This document shows, one piece after another, positions 1-6,830 of a stretch of 10,555 nt of DNA. The notes below the pieces were generated by a model. That model searched no databases, was not told where the DNA came from, and saw nothing but the letters and a program-made list of their open reading frames with translations. The stretch comes from Chloroflexota bacterium. Lineage in GTDB: Bacteria > Chloroflexota > Dehalococcoidia > UBA6926 > JACQUM01. How positions within the stretch are numbered: the stretch's first letter is position 1; each line of letters begins with the position of its first letter. The stretch is taken from contig JACQUM010000083.1 of assembly GCA_016210295.1 (NCBI GenBank), forward strand, positions 1 to 10,555, in the 5' to 3' direction. The translations under genes were made by a program, and so were the position numbers.

Positions 1-765
1 GCTCTGGGCTTCCTGATCAACGACCTGGGTGCCTGGATCACGCCTCTCATGTATATGTTCCGGGAGCGGGAGAAGGTGCTGGACCTCTTCGAGATGGTGT
101 GCGGCGCCCGCATCACCTACAGCTACATGCGGATCGGCGGCGTCTCCCACGACATCCCCGCCGACTTCACGGACGCGACCTCCCGGTTTCTGGATGACTT
201 CGAGCTTCGCCTGAGGGAGTACGAGAGGCTCCTCATGGAGAACGAGATCATCCTGTCGCGGATGAAGGGGGTGGCGGTTCTTCCTGCGGAGGCAGCCATC
301 AATTGCTCCGTCTCCGGGCCCACCCTCCGGGCCAGCGGCGTGAACTGGGACCTGCGCAAGGCAGACCCCTACGAGGTGTACAACAGGCTCGTCTTCCACG
401 TGCCCCTGGGTGAGAACGGGGACAACTGGGACCGGCTCTGGGTGCGTTTGGAGGAGATGCGCCAGAGCGCTGCTCTGGTTCGCCAGTGCCTGGAGCAGCT
501 TCCCGCTGGCGAAGTGCGGACTCCTGCTCCCTTTTTCATCCGGCCCCCAGCGGGAGAGTCCTACGCCCATGTCGAGGCGCCGAAGGGAGAGCTGGGGTTC
601 TATATCGTGAGCGACGGCACCATCGCTCCCTGGCGGTGCGGGATTCGCTCGCCCTCGTTCATCAATCTGACCGTCCTCCGGGAGATAGTGGTGGGCTGGA
701 AGCTGGCTGATCTCATCGTCAACTTCGGCACTCTGGACATCAACGTCGGCGAAGTGGATCGCTGA
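1..765 (+). CDS. nuoD: NADH-quinone oxidoreductase subunit D, 5'-truncated by window edge
   Basis: This is the 49-kDa subunit of complex I, which with NuoB and NuoH forms the quinone-reduction site at the base of the peripheral arm. The frame is open from base 1, so the gene enters from upstream; 254 C-terminal residues are present and, compared with Thermus Nqo4, roughly the first 110-130 are missing. Family hallmarks visible are FREREKVLDLFE, YMRIGGV, LRASGVNWDLRK, then PKGELGFYIVSDG, IRSPSF and the terminal GEVDR that ends nearly all NuoD proteins. The linker between LPAGEVRTP and PKGELG is short: Nqo4 has about 30 more residues there, including a conserved helix. A short linker also occurs in some other complex I-like D subunits, from memory. 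nuoH follows after 12 bases, with no nuoE, F or G between. The identity is secure. Confidence 0.96.
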   Translation, partial: ALGFLINDLGAWITPLMYMFREREKVLDLFEMVCGARITYSYMRIGGVSHDIPADFTDATSRFLDDFELRLREYERLLMENEIILSRMKGVAVLPAEAAINCSVSGPTLRASGVNWDLRKADPYEVYNRLVFHVPLGENGDNWDRLWVRLEEMRQSAALVRQCLEQLPAGEVRTPAPFFIRPPAGESYAHVEAPKGELGFYIVSDGTIAPWRCGIRSPSFINLTVLREIVVGWKLADLIVNFGTLDINVGEVDR

Positions 766-777
766 GGGCGAAGGAAC

Positions 778-1938
778 ATGTTGCGTGACCTCTTGACGGG
801 CTTTCTACCGGAAGCGGTGGCCGATGCTGCCGTGACCTTTCTGGTCGTCTTCGCCGTCATCAACTTCGCCCTGGTCGTCGCGACCATGCTCACCTTCGTG
901 GAGAGGCGGGTCATCGGCCGGATGCAGAACCGCATCGGCCCCAATCGTGTGGGACCCAACGGCATCCTTCAGGCCGTCGCCGACCTCTTGAAGCTCCTGA
1001 CAAAGGAAGACATCGTCCCCCGAGGCGCCGACCGGTGGGTCTTCCATGCCGCTCCGGTGCTGGCGTTCGCCCCCGGCCTGCTATCTCTGGCCGTCATTCC
1101 TTTCGCGGCGGGCTGGATCCTCGCCGACCTGAACGTGGGCATCCTTTTCATCGTGGCCGTCACCGCGACGACCAGCCTCTCCCTCTTCATGGCGGGCTGG
1201 GGCTCCAACAACAAGTACTCTCTCTATGGGGCCATGCGGTCCGTGGCCCAGCTCATCAGCTATGAAGTCCCCATGGTCCTGGCCCTGGTGAGCGTCGTCA
1301 TGCTGGCGGGCTCCCTCAGCCTGCGGGAGATCGTGGAGGCACAGAGCATCCCCTTCGTTCTCGTCCAACCCCTGGCCTTCCTTTTGTTCCTTCTGGCGAC
1401 GACTGCTGAGATAGGACGGAGTCCCTTCGATCTGCCCGAAGCGGAGTCGGAGATCGTCGCGGGCTATCACACGGAGTACACCGGCATGAAGTTCGGAACC
1501 TTCTACGCGGCCGAGTACCTGGCGGGGTTCATGTGGTCCGGGGTCATCGTGAGCCTCTTCTTCGCTGGCTGGAAGCCTGACCTGGGCGGGCCGGTCTGGT
1601 GGTTCCTGAAGACGATGGCCGTCTTCTTTCTCTTCATCTGGTTCCGGGGCACGCTGCCGCGCCTCCGCATCGACCAGCTTCTCCATCTGGCGTGGAAGGT
1701 GCTCGTTCCCCTCTCTCTGGCCAACCTACTCGTGACCGGCATCGAAGTCCTGGCGTACAAGGCCATCCTGGGCGTGGCGGCGGAGGCTCCTCTCCCCCTG
1801 GCTGGCCTGGCAGCTATGGCGGTGGTGAACATCGCCGCGACCGTCGTGGTCCTTCTCGTCCTGGCGGAGCTCCTGAAACCGAAGGAGCGGGCCGCCGGCA
1901 GCGCCGTTCAGGGCGTCGGAGTGAGGGTAGGAGGCTGA
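778..1938 (+). CDS. nuoH: NADH-quinone oxidoreductase subunit H
   Basis: NuoH (ND1 homologue) is the membrane subunit that joins the peripheral and membrane arms of complex I and forms the quinone tunnel. The 386-residue product is a multi-pass membrane protein. It carries the family blocks ERRVIGRMQNRIGPNRVGP (about residues 42-60), YGAMRSVAQLISYEVPM, EIGRSPFDLPEAESEIVAGY and the LRIDQLLHLAWKVLVPL block near the C-terminus. The glutamate-rich cytoplasmic loop (EAESE) that belongs to the quinone channel is intact. It is longer than the roughly 325-residue E. coli protein because of an extra hydrophobic segment at about residues 342-366 followed by a charged tail. The ATG start is preceded by GAGGG (764-768) and AAGGA (771-775); the first overlaps the nuoD stop. 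The gene ends one base before nuoI. Confidence 0.97.
   Translation: MLRDLLTGFLPEAVADAAVTFLVVFAVINFALVVATMLTFVERRVIGRMQNRIGPNRVGPNGILQAVADLLKLLTKEDIVPRGADRWVFHAAPVLAFAPGLLSLAVIPFAAGWILADLNVGILFIVAVTATTSLSLFMAGWGSNNKYSLYGAMRSVAQLISYEVPMVLALVSVVMLAGSLSLREIVEAQSIPFVLVQPLAFLLFLLATTAEIGRSPFDLPEAESEIVAGYHTEYTGMKFGTFYAAEYLAGFMWSGVIVSLFFAGWKPDLGGPVWWFLKTMAVFFLFIWFRGTLPRLRIDQLLHLAWKVLVPLSLANLLVTGIEVLAYKAILGVAAEAPLPLAGLAAMAVVNIAATVVVLLVLAELLKPKERAAGSAVQGVGVRVGG
1928..1934 (+). promoter_or_regulatory. Shine-Dalgarno site of nuoI
   Basis: TAGGAGG is a near-perfect anti-16S match five bases before the nuoI ATG at 1940. It lies inside the last codons of nuoH, so ribosomes ending nuoH are well placed to restart on nuoI. 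It fixes the nuoI start. Confidence 0.75.
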
Positions 1939-1939
1939 G

Positions 1940-2446
1940 ATGGCCCTCTACGGCCTGGGCATGGCGAAAGGGCTTCTCCTCACCTTCTCCTATCTGTTCC
2001 GCAAACCCTTTACCACCCAGTACCCGGAGAAGCGCCTGACAATGTCGCCCCGCTTTCGGGGCAACACGTTCGTCTGGTACGAGGAGCGGTGTACGGGGTG
2101 CGCCTCCTGCGCCAAGGCCTGCCCCCTCGGCATCATCCGCATCGTGACGCACCCCAGGCCGCGTGCCGACGTTGGGAACGACTACAACGTGGATGTCTTC
2201 GACATCGACACGGGCCGTTGCATGTTCTGCGCCCTCTGCGTGGAGGCCTGCCCCTACGATGCCCTTCACATGGGAGGCGAGTTCGAGCGGGCGAGCTACC
2301 GGCGCGAAGACCTCGTCATCACCCTCGATCAGCTTCGAGCTCTGCCGAAGAAGCCGCAGACCCAGTTCCGTCCTCATCTGGAGACCGCCGGCTACAAGGG
2401 CGACACCGAGCTCGATGAGCACGACGCAGGCCGATGGTCCCTGTAA
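1940..2446 (+). CDS. nuoI: NADH-quinone oxidoreductase subunit I, 2x[4Fe-4S] ferredoxin-like
   Basis: NuoI (TYKY/Nqo9) carries the two [4Fe-4S] clusters N6a and N6b that pass electrons through the peripheral arm toward NuoB. The 168-residue product has both complete ligand sets in the ferredoxin CxxCxxCxxxCP pattern: Cys51, 54, 57, 61 (CTGCASCAKACP) and Cys94, 97, 100, 104 (CMFCALCVEACP). An N-terminal amphipathic stretch (GMAKGLLLTFSYLFRKPF) would lie against the membrane and NuoH, as usual in this family. The sequence between and after the clusters (VDVFDIDTGRC, MGGEFERASY) is more like Chloroflexota proteins than the proteobacterial form, from memory. A strong TAGGAGG site precedes the ATG. 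The 3' end overlaps the nuoJ start by 13 bases. Confidence 0.96.
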   Translation: MALYGLGMAKGLLLTFSYLFRKPFTTQYPEKRLTMSPRFRGNTFVWYEERCTGCASCAKACPLGIIRIVTHPRPRADVGNDYNVDVFDIDTGRCMFCALCVEACPYDALHMGGEFERASYRREDLVITLDQLRALPKKPQTQFRPHLETAGYKGDTELDEHDAGRWSL

Positions 2447-2916
2447 TCGCTTTCTGGTCTTTGGCCGCCTTGGCGGTGGTTGGAGCTCTCTTGGTGGTGG
2501 CCGTGCGCAACGTCTTCCGCGCCGCCCTTTTTCTGGTCCTCTCCTTCCTGGCCATCGCCGGACTCTTTCTGACGCTCCACGCCGATTTCCTGGCGGCGGC
2601 CCAGGTCTTGATCTACGTGGGGGCCATCTCTGTGCTTCTCGTCTTCGGCATCATGCTCACCTCCGATGTGCAGCGGGGGAGTCCCAACAGCAGCCTGTGG
2701 CTGCCCGGCCTGGCCATAGCTGTCCTCCTCTTTTTTGTGTTGGCGCTGGCCTTTACCCAAGGCGCGTGGCCTGTCGCCGAGGCAACGCCCCTCTCTCCTA
2801 CCACCGGCCCCCTGGCGGAGGTCCTCTTCAACCGGTGGGTCCTCGCCTTCGAGGTCGTGTCGGTGCTACTGCTGGCTGCCGTCATCGGGGCCGTGGCCGT
2901 CATGAGGAGAAGGTAG
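2434..2916 (+). CDS. nuoJ: NADH-quinone oxidoreductase subunit J
   Basis: NuoJ (ND6 homologue) is a small membrane-arm subunit next to NuoK and NuoA. The 160-residue product is almost entirely hydrophobic, with about five transmembrane segments. The diagnostic third helix reads AAAQVLIYVGAISVLLVFGI (about residues 50-69), including the pi-bulge region rich in Gly, Tyr and Val. The N-terminus MVPVIAFWSLAALAVVGALL and the arginine-rich end MRRR fit the family. The ATG lies inside the last codons of nuoI (13-base overlap), so translation is probably coupled to nuoI. The stop is four bases before the nuoK ATG, and the GAGGAGAAGG stretch at the end of nuoJ serves as the nuoK ribosome site. Confidence 0.94.
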   Translation: MVPVIAFWSLAALAVVGALLVVAVRNVFRAALFLVLSFLAIAGLFLTLHADFLAAAQVLIYVGAISVLLVFGIMLTSDVQRGSPNSSLWLPGLAIAVLLFFVLALAFTQGAWPVAEATPLSPTTGPLAEVLFNRWVLAFEVVSVLLLAAVIGAVAVMRRR

Positions 2917-2920
2917 GTCC

Positions 2921-3229
2921 ATGCCAGGACTCACAGAGTATCTCCTTCTCTCCGCCGTCCTGTTCACCATCGGGCTGTACGGGGCCCTGGTGAAGCGGAA
3001 CGTCGTCGTCGTCCTCATGTGTGTAGAGATCATGCTGAACGCCGTGAACATCGCCATGGTGGCCTTCTCCCGCTTCGTCGTTCCCGTGGAGCTCACCGGG
3101 CAGGTCTTTGCGGTGTTCATCATGACCGTCGCGGCGGCGGAGGTGGCCCTGGGCCTGGCCATCATCCTGGCCCTCTATGCACACCGGGGCACGGTGGACA
3201 CGACCAACATCGATCTGATGAAGTTCTAG
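2921..3229 (+). CDS. nuoK: NADH-quinone oxidoreductase subunit K
   Basis: NuoK (ND4L homologue, MrpC-like) is a three-helix membrane subunit that contributes to proton translocation. The 102-residue product has the usual length (E. coli 100). It keeps the two intramembrane glutamates essential in this family: Glu36 in MCVEIMLNAVN and Glu74 in TVAAAEVALGLAI, equivalent to E. coli Glu36 and Glu72. Three hydrophobic segments are visible at about residues 6-22, 27-49 and 60-86. The C-terminus (TTNIDLMKF) resembles the common NuoK ending. It starts four bases after nuoJ. In most operons nuoL follows directly; here a small extra gene follows after 12 bases. Confidence 0.96.
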   Translation: MPGLTEYLLLSAVLFTIGLYGALVKRNVVVVLMCVEIMLNAVNIAMVAFSRFVVPVELTGQVFAVFIMTVAAAEVALGLAIILALYAHRGTVDTTNIDLMKF

Positions 3230-3241
3230 GCGGAGAGCGCT

Positions 3242-3436
3242 ATGTGGGTGGAGTTCAAACGGGTGAAGGGCCTCATGGCCGCTCAGATGTGGAAGATGCT
3301 CTACGAGGGCGAGGGGCTGCCGACTCGCCTTCTCCCCGACCGGGTCGAAGACTGGGAGAACGAGTTCGCCGAGTATAAGGTCTGTGTTCCCAAGGCCCGG
3401 GAGCACGTCGCCGAGGAGATCGAGAGGAAGGTGTAG
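3242..3436 (+). CDS. Small soluble protein of unknown function inserted between nuoK and nuoL (possibly DUF2007-like)
   Basis: I do not firmly recognise this 64-residue protein. It starts at ATG 3242, behind GGAG (3232-3235, six-base spacing), 12 bases after nuoK. Its TAG stop directly abuts the nuoL ATG, so it is locked into the operon. It is charged and has no membrane segment, unlike every neighbour. The likely layout is beta (WVEFKRVKG, residues 2-10), helix (LMAAQMWKMLYEGEG, 11-25), beta (LPTRLLPD, 26-33), a short acidic loop (VEDWENEF), beta (EYKVCVPK, 44-51) and helix (AREHVAEEIERKV). The order helix - EGLPT - strand - V.VP - helix resembles the small DUF2007 'putative signal transducing protein' family, but this is a pattern impression only. 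It could be an accessory or assembly factor of this complex I. Its 3' end holds the nuoL ribosome site (AGAGGAAGG, 3423-3431). Confidence 0.85.
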   Translation: MWVEFKRVKGLMAAQMWKMLYEGEGLPTRLLPDRVEDWENEFAEYKVCVPKAREHVAEEIERKV

Positions 3437-5347
3437 ATGCCGGAGCTGGCCATCTGGTCGATCATCGGGGCGCCTCTGGCCTCGTTCCTTCTTATAGGAC
3501 TGGGCGTCCGCCCCGCTTTCGGCCCCCGCCAAGCCAGCGCTGGCTACCTCACCATCCTCGCCATCGCCTACTCCCTTGGGATGTCCCTGTGGGTCCTGGC
3601 GGAGACCCTGGGGGCGGAAGGCCACCGGCTCGCCCTCCCTACCCATGAGGTCCTCAGCGCGGGGGGATTTTCTCTTGAGGTTGGGCTCCTCGTGGACGGC
3701 CTCACGGCCGTCATGCTCATCATCGTTACCGCCGTGAGCCTTCTGGTGCAGGTCTACTCTCAGGGCTACATGCACGGCGACTCGGGCTACACCCGCTACT
3801 TCTCGTACATGTCCCTGTTCACGGCGTCCATGCTGCTCCTGGTGCTGGCCAACAACCTGGTCCTGCTGTACGTGGGCTGGGAGATGGTGGGCCTGTGTTC
3901 GTATCTGCTCATCGGCCACTGGTTCCACCGCCCCAGCGCCGCAGCGGCGGCGAAGAAGGCGTTCATCGTGACGCGCTTCGGCGACTTCTTCTTCTTGCTG
4001 GCGATCATTTTCCTCTTCACGCAGACAGGTGCGCTGGTCATCAGCGACTCTGCTGGCGAGGCGGATGTCTACGGCGTAGTGGGGAAGACCCTGACGGGGG
4101 CGGCCCTGACCTGGGTAGCCCTGGGGATCTTCGCGGGAGCCGTGGGCAAGAGCGCCCAGTTCCCGCTCCACACCTGGCTTCCCGACGCCATGGAGGGCCC
4201 GACGCCAGTGAGCGCCCTCATCCACGCGGCGACGATGGTGGCCGCGGGTGTTTTCCTGGTCGCGCGCTTCTTTCCTCTTATCCACGCGGCCGACACAGCC
4301 ATCACGATAGTCGCCGTTATCGGCGCCTTCACCGCCGTCTTCGCGGCGAGCATGGGCATGGTGATGAAGGACATCAAGCGAGTCCTGGCCTACTCGACCA
4401 TCAGTCAGCTCGGCTACATGATGATGGGTCTTGGCGTAGGGGCCTACGCCCCGGCCATGTTCCACCTCTTCAATCACGCCTTCTTCAAGGCCCTCCTCTT
4501 CCTTGGCTCCGGCAGCGTGAACCACGCCACCGGCACCTTCGACATGCGCCTCATGGGTGGCCTCCGAAAGGCCATGCCCTGGACCTGGGGGGTCTTCCTC
4601 GTCGGCTCGCTAAGCTTGGCGGGCATCCCCCCCTTCTCCGGCTTCTTCAGCAAGGACGAGATCCTGGGCGCGGCCTGGCACCGGGGGGATACCCTCGGCC
4701 AGTTTGTCTTCTGGATGGGGTTGGCAGGCGTCTTCATGACCGCCTTCTACGTGTTCCGCGCCCTTTTCATGACCTTTCACGGGGAGTACAAGGGCGGCGA
4801 GGTTGGTGCGCACGGCGAGGCGCGCCATCCCCACGAGTCGCCCAGGGTCATGGTCCTGCCTATGGTGATCCTGGCCGTCGCCTCAATCGTCTCTTGGGTG
4901 GCGAACGCCCCCGGTCAGAACCAACTCGCCGGTCTCCTCGGCTACGAGGGTGAAGAAGTGCAGACGTTTCCCCTTGCGCTCTCCCTCATCGCGGCACTGG
5001 CGGGCATTGGCGTGGCCACAGGCATGTACCTCTTCCGTGCCCTGTCCGCCGAAGGCGTCTCCCGGGCCACACGGCCTCTCTATACCCTGGTGGCGCGCAA
5101 GTACTTCTTCGATGAGCTGTACGAAGATGTCCTGGTGCGTCGGGTCTTCTATCGCGGGCTCGCCGCTGCAATGGACCGCTTCGATCGCACGGTTGTAGAC
5201 GGAACGGTGGACATGGTGGGCTTGGTCGGGCGGAACGCGGGGCGAGTCCTGGTACGGGCCCAGACGGGCCAGCTCCAGTTCTACGGCGTCGTCCTCTCCC
5301 TGGGCGTCCTCGCGATTCTAGCCGCGTTCCTCCTCTGGGGTCGTTGA
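3437..5347 (+). CDS. nuoL: NADH-quinone oxidoreductase subunit L (proton-pumping antiporter-like)
   Basis: NuoL (ND5 homologue) is the most distal antiporter-like pump of the membrane arm; its long lateral helix clamps the other pumps. The 636-residue length is typical. Residues of the proton path are in place: Glu149 (GWEMVGLCSYLLIG), Lys238 (GAVGKSAQFPLHTWLPDA), His263 (SALIHAATMVAAG), Lys351 (NHAFFKALLFLGSG) and the Lys406-Asp407 pair (SGFFSKDEILG). The C-terminal part shows the lateral-helix region and the final anchoring helix (GVVLSLGVLAILAAFLLWGR), including the family motif KYFFDELYEDVLV. The ATG at 3437 follows the TAG of the small upstream gene with no gap. nuoM starts one base after its stop. 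The gene is intact, with no frameshift seen. Confidence 0.97.
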   Translation: MPELAIWSIIGAPLASFLLIGLGVRPAFGPRQASAGYLTILAIAYSLGMSLWVLAETLGAEGHRLALPTHEVLSAGGFSLEVGLLVDGLTAVMLIIVTAVSLLVQVYSQGYMHGDSGYTRYFSYMSLFTASMLLLVLANNLVLLYVGWEMVGLCSYLLIGHWFHRPSAAAAAKKAFIVTRFGDFFFLLAIIFLFTQTGALVISDSAGEADVYGVVGKTLTGAALTWVALGIFAGAVGKSAQFPLHTWLPDAMEGPTPVSALIHAATMVAAGVFLVARFFPLIHAADTAITIVAVIGAFTAVFAASMGMVMKDIKRVLAYSTISQLGYMMMGLGVGAYAPAMFHLFNHAFFKALLFLGSGSVNHATGTFDMRLMGGLRKAMPWTWGVFLVGSLSLAGIPPFSGFFSKDEILGAAWHRGDTLGQFVFWMGLAGVFMTAFYVFRALFMTFHGEYKGGEVGAHGEARHPHESPRVMVLPMVILAVASIVSWVANAPGQNQLAGLLGYEGEEVQTFPLALSLIAALAGIGVATGMYLFRALSAEGVSRATRPLYTLVARKYFFDELYEDVLVRRVFYRGLAAAMDRFDRTVVDGTVDMVGLVGRNAGRVLVRAQTGQLQFYGVVLSLGVLAILAAFLLWGR

Positions 5348-5348
5348 G

Positions 5349-6830
5349 ATGTTCGACGGACTGCTGACAGCCATCGTCTTTCTGCCCGCCCTGGCGGCGG
5401 TGGCTATCGCCCTTGTCCTGCGGGGGGACCGTACCGTGCGTCTCGTGGCCGCAGGAGCCATGGCGGTGGACTTCCTGCTGACTGTGCTCGCCTGGCTCCG
5501 CTTCGATCCCTCCGTCTCTGCTCCGCAGCTTGTGGATAAGCTGGGGCAGTACGATACAGCCCCCTGGGTGCCCGGCCTGAACGCGACCTACTATTTGGGA
5601 GTGGACGGGCTGAGCCTGCCGCTCTTGGTGCTGACGGCTCTCCTGGGGATGTGCGCCGTCCTCGCCTCATGGCACGTGACGCTGCGCGTGCGTGAGTACC
5701 ACGTCCTGCTGTTAGTTCTGACTGCCGGCGTGCAGGGCGTCTTCGTCTCCTTGGACCTGTTCCTCTTCTTCCTCTTCTGGGAGGTGGAGCTGGTGCCCAT
5801 GTACTTCCTCATCTCCATCTGGGGAAGCGGGCGCAAAGAGTACTCGGCTATGAAGTTCCTCATCTACACGGTCTTCGGCAGCGCCCTGATGCTGGTGGGC
5901 ATCCTCCTTCTGCGTCTCTCCGCCGGCACTTTCGATATGCCAGCCCTTATCGAGCAAGGGCAGGCGGGTCTTATCGAGCCGGCGTTTCTCTCTCTCCAGG
6001 CTATCTTCTTCTTGCTCTTCTTCGCCTTCGCCGTGAAGTTGCCTGTGTGGCCGCTCCACACCTGGCTCCCCGATGCCCACACCGATGCCCCGACGGCGGT
6101 GAGCATCATGCTGGCGGGGATTCTCTTGAAGATGGGCGGCTACGGGATGCTACGTCTCAACGTGGGCATCTTCCCCGACGTCGCCCAAGACGTGGCGCCC
6201 CTCTTGGCGGCATTCGCGGTCATCAACGTCATCTACGGCGCCCTTATCGTCTTCCGGCAGACGGACTTGAAGCGCCTCGTGGCCTACTCCAGCGTGAGCC
6301 ACATGGGACTCGTTCTCCTGGGCGTCGCCTCGATGCAGAGCCTGGGGCTCTCCGGCGCTGCCCTCCAGATGTTTTCCCATGGTATTATCACCGGCCTCTT
6401 GTTCCTTTTGGTGGGGCTGCTCTACGACAACGCCCACACGCGGCACATCCCCGACTTGGGCGGCCTCGCCTCGAAGATGCCTGTCGTGGCGGTGGTGTTC
6501 CTTCTCGCGGGACTGGCGAGCCTGGGGCTTCCCCTCCTGAGCGGCTTCGTGGCGGAGCTGATCGTCTTCCTCGGAAGCTACTCTGCCCAGCCTCTCGCCA
6601 CCGTGCTCGTCGCCTTCGGCATCGTCCTCACGGCTGGTTACATTCTCTGGACTCTGGAGCGCACCCTCTTCGGCCCCGAGCTACCTCGCTTCGCCGAGGT
6701 CCGAGATGCGAAGCCGGTGGACGTGCTGGCTATGCTCCCTCTCGTGGCAGCCATCGTCCTGGTTGGCGTCTATCCGGCCCTCCTGGCCGATATCTTCAAG
6801 CTAGGCATCGCGGGGATCCTGCCGGGGTAG
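5349..6830 (+). CDS. nuoM: NADH-quinone oxidoreductase subunit M (proton-pumping antiporter-like)
   Basis: NuoM (ND4 homologue) is the middle antiporter-like proton pump of complex I. The 493-residue product is close to the E. coli length (509). The pump residues are visible: Glu145 in FFLFWEVELVPMYFLI, Lys230 in FAFAVKLPVWPLHTWLPDAH and Lys261 in AGILLKMGGYGMLR. The block DLKRLVAYSSVSHMG is also typical. About 14 hydrophobic segments fill the chain. The ATG lies one base after the nuoL stop (TGAGATG); no good ribosome site is seen, so it probably depends on coupled translation from nuoL. Its TAG directly touches the nuoN ATG. Confidence 0.97.
   Translation: MFDGLLTAIVFLPALAAVAIALVLRGDRTVRLVAAGAMAVDFLLTVLAWLRFDPSVSAPQLVDKLGQYDTAPWVPGLNATYYLGVDGLSLPLLVLTALLGMCAVLASWHVTLRVREYHVLLLVLTAGVQGVFVSLDLFLFFLFWEVELVPMYFLISIWGSGRKEYSAMKFLIYTVFGSALMLVGILLLRLSAGTFDMPALIEQGQAGLIEPAFLSLQAIFFLLFFAFAVKLPVWPLHTWLPDAHTDAPTAVSIMLAGILLKMGGYGMLRLNVGIFPDVAQDVAPLLAAFAVINVIYGALIVFRQTDLKRLVAYSSVSHMGLVLLGVASMQSLGLSGAALQMFSHGIITGLLFLLVGLLYDNAHTRHIPDLGGLASKMPVVAVVFLLAGLASLGLPLLSGFVAELIVFLGSYSAQPLATVLVAFGIVLTAGYILWTLERTLFGPELPRFAEVRDAKPVDVLAMLPLVAAIVLVGVYPALLADIFKLGIAGILPG

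Noticed and set aside
2163..2993. Alternative + strand frame overlapping nuoI, nuoJ and nuoK
   Set aside because: Out of frame with three recognised genes, low-complexity Arg/Ser/Pro composition, no family motif.
4217..4293. Short repeated stretch (TCATCCACGCGGC / TTATCCACGCGGC) in nuoL
   Set aside because: Two near-identical copies encode LIHAA twice in adjacent helices. Only one is the conserved His site, and a chance codon-level similarity is enough to explain it.
2900..4525. Long reading frame (541 codons) on the - strand opposite nuoK and nuoL
   Set aside because: It lies fully antisense to well-conserved genes and its product is rich in His, Arg, Glu and Gln repeats, the usual result of reading GC-rich membrane-protein genes backward. 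No domain or membrane pattern is seen.
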